A stretch of 64,000 nt of DNA from Lepidodermella squamata. Its lineage: Eukaryota > Gastrotricha. The position numbers and the translations under genes were made by a program. The stretch is from contig JBLDXI010000029.1 in assembly GCA_047495785.1 (NCBI GenBank), positions 1,240,001 to 1,304,000 on the forward strand, written 5' to 3'. Position 1 is the first letter of the stretch. Every line of letters starts with the position of its first letter. Shown in pieces: positions 31,640-40,054 of the stretch. A model generated the notes under the pieces. The model did not search any database. It had not been told where the DNA came from and saw only the letters and a list, made by a program, of their open reading frames with translations.

Positions 31640-32550
31640 TTTTGATGTTTGTCATAATGCCTAATCATTTACGCCTGCGAATCGTGGAATATATCGGTAG
31701 CACAAGAAAATTGGCTAAATACTATAGATTATTGAATTTTGTTGGCTACGATCAATGGTCCCCTGAATTTCGTCCCCTGGTCCAGGAAGATTGTTATCGT
31801 TATACAAGTAGCGTAAAGTTAATAGTTTCCTGACGCATCGAGAACTGCAAGATAGTTTAACAAGTGGCAAATGAATTTGGACGGGAATGATTTCCGAATA
31901 TTCCTGTTTTCCAAATCATGTATTGCCGATTTACGCGCTGGATTTGAAGCTTTTAAGATATATTTTCTCCAAAAGAAAGATCTAAAACAGAAATTAGCGA
32001 GCGAAGAGAAATTGTTCAGAAAATTGTTGCTATTTATTACTCGAATAAGGCCAATTTTACTTTTCGACAACGGCTCTTCACGAATATTCGACATCCTTGC
32101 TGTTAGGAACGGCAGCCGAACCGGTATAGTAATCGACCCGACAATCCGATGCGAATCATCAATTGATCAATTCGAACTGGTTAACAAAGAGAAACGCACA
32201 ATCTACGAGCCATGCAGTGACTTCATGTGTGAGGCTTAAGGCTCGCATAAACGGGCAAACATTTTGTCAAACATAGACTTGGATATTTGATGAAAATGTT
32301 TGAAGAGCATTTACACGATCAAACTTGTTTGTCAAACATTGTAAAAGGTTGCAATTTAGACTCAATCGAGGTCTCTACATTGGTGCCCGGGGTTCATTAT
32401 TAGCTACTGAGACAATGAAACTTCTGCAGAACTTTCGAATCAACAAAGCTGTCGAAATGGCATCTCTAGTATTGAAGGACAGCGTCCGAATAGTTCATCA
32501 CCTTTACCTACTCAAATTTTCAAAAATCGCATCGAAACCCAAATAGTTTA
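31640..32550 (+). mobile_element. 3' end of an R2-like LINE with restriction-like endonuclease
   Basis: Frames 31871-32239 and 32325-32546 together cover a C-terminal endonuclease region, broken by stops between them. The first has FDILAVRNGSRTGIVIDPTI...VNKEKRTIYEPC, the pattern of the PD-(D/E)XK-type endonuclease of R2/NeSL-class elements. The second has NRGLYIGARGSLLATETMKL and VLKDSVRIVHHLYL, like the usual end of such proteins. The RT domain is absent, so the copy is 5'-truncated. The segment 31642-31833 upstream is open but unrecognised. Class assignment is from remembered motif patterns. Confidence 0.55.
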
Positions 32551-32717
32551 TTATGAAACATACCTATCGTTAGCGTTTCGGTATAACTCTCCATTTGACG
32601 GTAACTCCATCTCGCCATTGTTCTCTAAATAATTTACCGTAAACGGCACTACCTCGACTCTGAAGCATACAAATACTCGCGCGCGGTAAAATAAATGTTT
32701 CTGCGGTAAATTTAGCT

Positions 32718-33590
32718 CAGTGGTTCTCAAACTATTTTCGCTCCCGGTCGAAAATGGCGGCCGGCTGGCGACCTTTCCGGCCGGCGACCTTTCCGGCCGG
32801 CTGGCGACCTTTCCGGCCGCATTGCCTCTTGAACCCTCAACCGGCCGCTTCCCGGCCGCCCGGATTGGTTATTAAATTAGGGGCTGAGCAGTGTTTTTTG
32901 ACTGCATTTTTAAGCAGATTGGTCAAACTGAAGTAGCTATACCCACCACTCTCAAAAAAGTCAACAAGTGAAAGAAAGTTTATGCAATATTTTGGCCTCC
33001 AAACTCCAAACCCGTGCATTAATTAACCGCGCGAGCGAAGCGAGCTTTAGATAGCGATATTTTTCCACAATTCTTTTTGAAAAAGGGATAAAAATGCGTA
33101 AAAGTGGGCACTGAGTCTTTCTCGCCGCGACTCTCGCGACTCGGGACCCCACGAACCCAAACCTTCCACCTTCCGCCTTCCGCGACCTTTTCCAAAATTG
33201 CCCGCGATATCTGAGGCGGGCTAGGCCGTAATTGATTCGTGCAGTATGCAGTAGACACTTTGAAGGGGAGTCTAGAGCTGCATAATTGCCTAGCAGGCTG
33301 TTTTTTCGTGAACAAGTTGGTAATTGCGTACGGGGCTTCTCCTTATTGAAAGATTTGAAAGTGAATCAGCGAGCGAAGCGAGAGACTTTTAAGAAAATTT
33401 TTGCTATTTATCATTCGGATACGTCAAATATTGCTGGAAATGTGCACTAATTATGTGAAACCCTGGACTATTCCCCTCGAAAGACCAGTCCGGCCGCACG
33501 CAATGCAAGAGATAGGCGGACCTCTGCCGGCCGCCAAACTGAGCCTCGCCGGCCGCTTGCGGCCGGAAAAACGGGGTTTGAGAATCACTG
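32718..33590. mobile_element. hAT-like MITE (873 bp), CAGTG(G/A)TTCTCAAAC ends
   Basis: Starts CAGTGGTTCTCAAAC at 32718; the reverse complement of the right end starts CAGTGATTCTCAAACC at 33590. Flanks ATTTAGCT (32710-32717) and ATTTAGGG (33591-33598) match in 6 of 8 positions, consistent with an eroded 8-bp duplication. CAGTGGTTCTCAAA is a common hAT terminus. Subterminal GGCCGG-rich repeats occur on both sides. No transposase. Confidence 0.82.
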
Positions 33591-33694
33591 ATTTAGGGTA
33601 AAGAGCAGAGGTAAAGAGTAAATAGGTATTCTTCATTAAATCTTCATCAAATAAAACTGCAGCAAACGCGCGCTGACATTTTGAAGCTTGATTT

Positions 33695-35632
33695 CGTTCG
33701 CGTTGATTTCGTATTTTTCTGTTTCGATCACAGAATCAATCGCATTTCATGTTTTGTCAACTTTTTATGAGCCGTTGAGCTGTTGCACTAAAGTGAACTA
33801 CAACCTACAACCTTGCGCGAAGCACGTGAAATCACTGGAAGTAGATTCGCAGCCGCATATGGTCTATAGTAGACTCGCACAATGTTTTCGTACTTGGTAG
33901 CATTCTCGAGAATTGCTAGGATGACTTGCATCCCTACATCCTAAGAAAGATAGCGGATGGTCTTGGTAATGTCATCTGGTTAGTCGTAATGAAATACTAC
34001 GTCAAGAGCAAAATGCCACGAACTAATGGTTATCAAAGAAAACAATCATGCGTAGAAGTATATTTTACAAAGCGCATCCACTCGGTCATTTTGGTTGAAA
34101 TCCTATAATTAGGCTATCAGGAATCAGGAATGCTGACGGCACTTCAAACCGATCTATTGGCGAGAATGTAGAATAATTCTCAGGGGTTCAGAGTAAGTGA
34201 AGGCTAAAAAGTGGCGCGTACTTCACGATGAGAACGGGTTACGGGTAGATCTCTGGAGCAACTGGAGCGATTTGTTCTGCTTGGCAAGGATAAATCAAAG
34301 CGCAGCTTGTTAGAGATAAATCTGATCTGCTCTAGGTATTAAAATGTAACACTTAATGAGCTTAATTAGTCTCCAATAGACTAATTCTTCGTTTTGAAAG
34401 GGGAGAAAACAGCATTCAAAGCAGGATGCATCGCCATCACTACTCCGTAGTTGTTAGCGTCGTTGAATAACTCGGATTCGGGCTTGTTCACGTCAGTTAC
34501 AGATTACAGACAGTTGACGGGTGTCAAGTTGCTTCCCCTCTTCATTTATAACGCTCCTATCACCTTTTACTTGTCACTATTCATCTTGTAACTGACGTGA
34601 ACAAGCCCAGATCTGAGTTATTCAACGACGCTAACGCTCCCGTTTCTGTGGCTTACGAAGTTAGTTATCGTTAGTTAGTTTGCTAGATACCCAATAGAGT
34701 ATCGCCGTCCTCTGTTCTTGAAAATTGTTACTTCACTTGTTTCGGTTTTAAGGGATGCATTTTCAGAAAACTTTGAATACCGCTTGTTTTATAATTGCGA
34801 CACTACAAAGATTATCCGCTACCTTCCAGCGGCGGGGTCTACTTTCAATTTATTTATTATTTATTTAAAGAGCCATAACGCCCAGTAGAGGACAGCTCAG
34901 ACATAACGCTCAGACAATAATATTACGTGTTCATAAATATCATTCTATAATTTATCAATTTGAAATAGATACAAACAAGCCTAAATCCGAGTTATTCAGC
35001 GTCGCTAACGATATCTCTCAAAGCTATTAAAGTAGCAATAGTGCATCCTATTAGCTGCCGAATTAAATGTTAAATTCTGCATTGTTGATAGGATTATTTT
35101 ACTTCAACTTTTACGCGAAGTCGCCCCTTTATTTATAGCTGATTGGATATTGATTGGGAATCAGAAATGGAAAATAGGCGAAATTCCGGCAAAAGGTCGC
35201 TACTAAACTATTGCTGAGTGCTGGCTATTTCGATATTATCGCCATTTTTGTTGAAACAAAGTGTGCTGAATTATTCTCTTGGTTTCATTTCTTTTGTTCA
35301 TTTTCGATTATTTCGCTGCGTTGAAAATAAAGGTGCACGGAAACGGGTCACGGCAGCTCGTTTTTGCTACCAGTAAAATCTTCAATTGAAGAATTCCAGA
35401 AGAGCGCGAGAAAACTTTGAAGAATTATAGAAAGGATAGGCGAAGAAGCTGAATTTCTCTTTTCTCTTCAAGAGTCCAAGAGCGCAAGATAGCAATCGCA
35501 GCTAATGGCAATTATATAGCCCCTGAATCCCTAATTAGGGATGCAACCGCTCCGCAGTTGTAAACAACCGCAATATAGCGGTATAATAATATATAGAAAT
35601 ATGCGCTAGCACTGGCGGTTCCTTACGTCGCA
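33695..35632. repeat. 1.9 kb dispersed repeat, copy 1 (unclassified)
   Basis: The insertion is defined by arm A, which reads GATTT-ATCGTC without it. It ends ...GCGCTAGCACTGGCGGTTCC and TACGTCGCA. A second copy occupies about 48140-52303. No target duplication, no matching inverted ends and no ORF are visible. Inside lies a hairpin-forming pair at 34449-34495 and 34590-34637 (GTTAGCGTCGTTGAATAACT and its complement). A related segment lies near 34970. Confidence 0.7.
34449..34637. repeat. Inverted repeat within the 1.9 kb element
   Basis: About 48-base arms (GTTAGCGTCGTTGAATAACT ... TTGTTCACGTCAGTTAC and complement) enclose about 95 bases. Copy 2 keeps only the left arm (about 49046-49088), so the palindrome probably arose in copy 1 or was lost in copy 2. 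Confidence 0.75.
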
Positions 35633-36734
35633 ATCGTCCATGTTCACATAGTCTATTGATTGTTTTTCGATGACCCGTATCCCGTCTTTTACTGCAACAC
35701 AAGCAATTTACATACCGGCAGTGTGCGACTTTCAGGGGGGATGGGGGGGATCATCCCCCCCAGCTCGGCCGGGCCAGACGACAAAAGGAGAATTTATCCC
35801 ACTGTTTTGTTAATTTTGAGAGGTTGTGGAGCATGTTTTAGTGGGAAATTTTCAAAATTTTCTCGCTTCGCTCGGTTATAAGTCAAAATGACCAGTCATT
35901 TTGGCAAATACAGCAAAAAAAATTTTTCCATCCCCGGCAGCTCCGGAATCGAAGATCGAACCCTGCATACCGGTCCTTTCGCGAGATTTAGTACATGAAC
36001 AAGCTTGAGCGTGCCGGTGCGAGTAGTTGTTGTTGATGATCCGGGCTTGCATAAATTTACGAGATGCAAGCCATTCGGTATGATTCAATATACCTAAATG
36101 ATAAGTGTCGATAATAGTAATGTAGGACCTAGAGGGAAGCCGAGGGATCACAGAGGACCTACTGCCAACGATGATGTTGCAGTCTGCTGCAATGTTCTTA
36201 GTGAAGTTGAATTGATGTAAAAAATATCTCATTAGATTCGGTGAGGTCAGGAAGCAATCGGAACCAGGTCAGCTCGTTCGTAGTCTACCTCAATAAACGG
36301 TTTTACAAAGAATTGCTGTATATGCAAAATATTTTGCATTTCGGGATCAGTGAAATAGAACTGGGAAGCGTGAATTATCTCAATTTTATTTATAGGTACC
36401 TAATAAACTGTAAATAAAAGGCAGACGTTTTTTATTTTCCCCTATCTGATAGATCAGAAGCGACATACTCGACGCGGAAGGTTAGAGTCTTTTTCAGAGC
36501 CTTAGAAGAAATAAGCATGGCCGTGCGGTCTGGTCGATGGGAAAGGTGCTGTTGGCTGCCAATAAACGGGGCTTGTTCGTTTGAGCTAAGAGCACTCATC
36601 GTCCTAGCCGCGAAATCAGGAACCACTAACTACAATTTATCTCTAGGCATTTTCAGGACTTTTAGAATCCCTGAAATATCATCATGCAGCATGTTTTCAT
36701 GTCAGTTGCCGCAGCCTCGTTCACTGTTGCTTCT

Positions 36735-37148
36735 TTATCGGCCACTATCACCTTGATCACCTTTCGCGCCTTTCATACCTTGCGGTCCTGTCGGTCCGAC
36801 GCGTCCGGGAATTCCGGGAAGTCCTACAGGTCCAGGCAACCCTTGATCCCCCTTCTCACCACGAAGGGAGGTATAGTTAGCACGAACGGCTCCCTTCTCT
36901 CCAGGGGGGCATACATAGTTAGCAAGTATGGCTTTCTGAAGTTGATCAAAAGAGATTTCAACGATCTGCCTGCGGCCATAACTTTGTAGCTCAATTAATT
37001 GAAATGTCAGATTTCTCGTATCAACTTGTCCTGCAGAAAAAAGTTTACTTTTATTACGTGATATTAACTAATGCCTACCTGCAACCTGCTGATCGACCAA
37101 AAACAACGTGAAAACAAGAAGACAAAAATAAATGGTTGAGCGCTGCAT
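36735..37148 (-). CDS. Small secreted collagen-like protein, copy 5
   Basis: Minus strand, exon 1 37079-37148 (signal peptide [20 protein letters not shown]), phase-1 intron 37031-37078, exon 2 36735-37030; 121 residues, open throughout. Same conserved segment as copy 4 ([35 protein letters not shown]). The second Cys of copy 4 (ANYTCLRGE) is Ser here (ANYTSLRGE). The Gly-X-Y run differs from copy 4 in its middle (LPGPVGLPGIPGRVGPTGPQ). The orientation follows from the inverted duplication. The loss of one Cys may change crosslinking. Confidence 0.82.
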
Positions 37149-37219
37149 GTTTGTAGAGATAAAAATGAGAAATAATATCAGAAAATGTTCAAATGTTGCA
37201 TGCAACGTTTTGCGCAGGT

Positions 37220-37227
37220 TTTATATA
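37220..37227 (-). promoter_or_regulatory. TATA box of collagen-like copy 5
   Basis: TATATAAA on the minus strand followed by ACCTGCGCAAAACG, 72 bases before the ATG; same as copy 4. Confidence 0.7.
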
Positions 37228-38239
37228 CAAATCCATGCCTAGAGCTCGACGGACAACCTTTTTCTATTTATAATCTATTTATACAATTCTAACGGTTGTG
37301 TGCGAAAACAGCAAGCGAATTAAGAGCCAATTGAGATGAGAGCAATGCGTAAAGAGAAGAACGACGAAAGAGCAATAATTAATGATAATCAAAAAATATT
37401 GTCGCGCGATCTTGACTTTTTGCTTTGAACAGACAATAGAGCCCTGTAACACTTTTAGCCTGACTCGACTTGCCGACTATGGATATGTTGTGTACTCGCC
37501 GAGTACACCAGTTGCCATATACTCGTAGTCGACCCGGCGAGCATGAAAATGTTGCGTAATCGACTTGACGAGACTCGGCCATACTCAACTCATTTTAAGA
37601 GATTGGCGAGGCCGAAACTACGGAATTTCAGTTTTTGTTCGGGTTTACTCAAAGTTCGAGATCGCTCAGATCTTTTGTTTTGCTGTCAATAGATTCCTCA
37701 ATCGAATTTCCCAGACGCAGAATCACGCGCAGAATCCGAATCTGTGGTTAGGATTGCTGCCGAAGTTCAACTGCCAAATGCCATTTGAAGTTCAACAAAG
37801 GTTCAGGTCACAGGTAATTTAAGGCGTTCAGGTGGTGAGAAGTATCACACTATATTTCGGTAGCGCCAATTTGCGCCACAGCCACCCGCGGCGCCGCGTG
37901 CTTGAGTGTGTGCAAACAAGGCAAACACCGCATTTTCTCGCCGTGGGATGTGGGATAACGCCCGCACTCCGGCAGTTTCAATTTGAGCCTTGAACTATTC
38001 CAAAATTCAATGAATGGTATTGACTTAAAGCGCATACTTTGACACGCTATCGATTTCCGAGAATTGAAATGAGAAATGGATAAAATAACACGTCTTTCCG
38101 GTTTCCGGGGTGTCTTTGTTAAAACACTGATGAAACCATCGATGCGGTGAGTACCAGTGGTATATTAACCCCAAAATTCCAGAATTTCAGCATTAATAGT
38201 CAATTTTGCATCATTTTTAAACCCATTTTCGAACAAAGC

Positions 38240-38640
38240 TATGCTATCAACTGTAACAGCTGTAACAGTGGTAGCATTCGTGCATTCCAATTTTGCACGC
38301 GGAGCCACCTCAACTGGCTCCTAGTGTTTGCGCTTCAATCGGTCGCCAGTGGTATCAGCAGCTGGCGTCAAACAATTCAACAGCCGTGGTCGAATTCGTA
38401 AATTCATTGCCGACGCTCTGTTCATCAAACGACGCCGCAGAATATTTGCCAGTTCGAATGATGGCTGCCTACTACGACGCCAATAAGTTGGCGCAACCCG
38501 ACTGCACTGAGCCGACGTTCGATTCCTGCATGGTTTCCATTGGCGGCGATACCCTCAAGCGATGGCTGGAGTTTCGCTATCAAGCGCCAATTTATGTGTG
38601 CCAATTTATTTCTTACCAAAATCAATCTTTAATAGACTAA
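38240..38640 (+). CDS. Possible small secreted Cys-containing protein
   Basis: The frame 38277-38640 is open and codes about 120 residues with five spread Cys (SVCASIG, PTLCSSND, PDCTEP, DSCMVS, VCQF) and sequence such as WYQQLASNNSTAVVEFVNSL and DTLKRWLEFRYQAP. An ATG with a hydrophobic leader (MLSTVTAVTVVAFVHSNFA at 38241) lies just upstream in a different frame, one base off, so either an unseen intron or a frameshift separates them. A candidate intron GTGAGT...TTTCAG lies at 38141-38189. Unique to arm B. Family unknown. Confidence 0.4.
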
Positions 38641-39149
38641 CTTGACTCGCTCTTTGTAAATTCCCGGTATTATGAGCAAATTAAGGTGGCGATTGAGAAT
38701 TTTTTTATTCGTTGCGCCATATCTTACATTTTCTGGGCTGCGCCGCATCTGATTTGCCTTATTTTTCGTTACGCCCTTACTGTGCGCTTTCTTTTCTACA
38801 ACTCTCCCAAAAACTCGTAAATATAAAATCTTTTAATGTTGGTGAAATGCTGCGCGAAACAAATTGTTGTGAATTCGCGAAAGCGAAAGGCGGCTACTTT
38901 TGACGAAGACGCTCTCGTACCCGCATTAGACAGCCCGCCGAAAAACCCGCCTCGAAGAACAACTCGTCGTTCGGATATATTGCTCGCGGAATTTCACGAT
39001 GTCTGATTTCATGATGTCATGTGATTTCTGTCACAAAAGTTGTTATCCAAGTTGGTCTATCGTTTCAATAGAACCTTCGAGTTACGGCGATCTTGACAGC
39101 TTTTCCGGGGACTTTGTTCGCCATCTGCGAGTGAAGCGCTGTCATCGTT

Positions 39150-39266
39150 TTCGACTACAACCTCGACTACGACGACTACAACCGCTACAAGCGCGCTTTC
39201 TTCGACTTCGTTCGCTGACTTCGCTGAAATCGCCGCAACGTTACTAGTTACTATAATGGACTTGAA
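39150..39266 (+). pseudogene. Thr-rich coding remnant in arm B
   Basis: Reads TTTSTTTTTTATSALSST... followed by a hydrophobic stretch and stop (about 39264). The mirrored copy at about 22130-22260 (minus strand) is frameshifted after the Thr run. Its composition resembles the Thr-rich mini-exons of the LamG gene. Probably a fragment of a mucin-like gene. Confidence 0.35.
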
Positions 39267-39435
39267 CCGGCCCTTTCAGGGCCACTAGTGATTGCAGCAG
39301 TGTTTTATTCCTGGTGTTTCCGGAGTATGAAAATAAAGTTTATATGAGAGCGAGCCGCGGTAGATGGTGCGTTGATAGTGTTTAGCCATTTTATCAACAA
39401 CTTGAGCGCATGTTTGCGCATTGCGTAATCGCGTA

Positions 39436-39500
39436 ATTATTTCTATTCCTCCATAATATGAGCTAAAATTTAGCTCATATTATGGAGGAATAGAAATAAT
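39436..39500. repeat. Perfect 65-bp palindrome
   Basis: Two 32-base arms (ATTATTTCTATTCCTCCATA...GAGCTAAA and its exact complement) around a single A at 39468. It begins 4 bases past the end of arm B. Confidence 0.95.
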
Positions 39501-39980
39501 GGAGTCGGAACTGCGGGCGAGCCTTGGCTCGCGTTCTTACAATAGAGCGCGTTACGCAACCGCTGAGCATGAGGATGACAGAAAAATTGCCTGGTGGTTT
39601 AGGGTGTTATATCATTGAGATTAATGCTCTCTGTTGGTTTATTCTCTGTGAGACGCCTAGAATGCCGCAAGAATCCTTTGTTTTTTACATGACATTTTTT
39701 ATCACAGTTCTGCCTATTAAACGTCGATTTTAGCAGTCCGTGACAGTCAGATATCTCCGACAGTTCGGTGCGCACTATAAAAATGTTGAAAGTTGTCGGT
39801 TCCGGGTGTAGCAAGTCAAAAAAAGATGCTGCTTGAAAATGCGTCCGATTTCATTGCTAATGTATGAAGCTGCGTGGAGGCAGAGGAGTTTATCATGCGC
39901 TGTAGAACGGAAATTCTTAAGGGAGGATAGCGAACACGTTCATATGAAATTACAAAACCATAGGGGGTGGAATGGTGAAA
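39500..39980. other. Upstream region of receptor 3
   Basis: From about 39605 it is homologous to the region before receptor 4 (from about 58490), including TCCGTGACAGTCAGAT, TTGTCGGTTCCGGGTGTAGC and GCGCTGTAGAACGGAAATTC. No gene. Confidence 0.55.
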
Positions 39981-39988
39981 TGTTTAAA
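39981..39988 (+). promoter_or_regulatory. TATA-like core promoter of receptor 3
   Basis: TGTTTAAA followed by GCGAGCATTTCACA, aligned with TATTTAAA of receptors 1 and 4; 74 bases before the chosen ATG. Confidence 0.5.
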
Positions 39989-40054
39989 GCGAGCATTTCA
40001 CACTCCTTTCCAATCATTCAATCACTTTCCGAAAATTTTCATTCTCAACCTAGA

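Larger units (their letters stand above)
33591..39432. repeat. Arm B of the large inverted duplication
   Basis: Reverse complement of arm A (21972-25214), enlarged by insertions: a 1.94 kb repeat (33695-35632), about 0.3 kb at 35699-36020, and about 1.4 kb at 37683-39055. Homologous blocks include 33600-33694, 35633-35698, 36020-37682 and about 39060-39432. Its inner end coincides with the boundary of the hAT-like MITE at 33590. Confidence 0.8.

Noticed and set aside
39833-40054. N-terminal extension of receptor 3
   Set aside because: The extra 74 codons lie in the promoter block conserved with the other receptors, and the conserved CCTAGA-ATG lies downstream.
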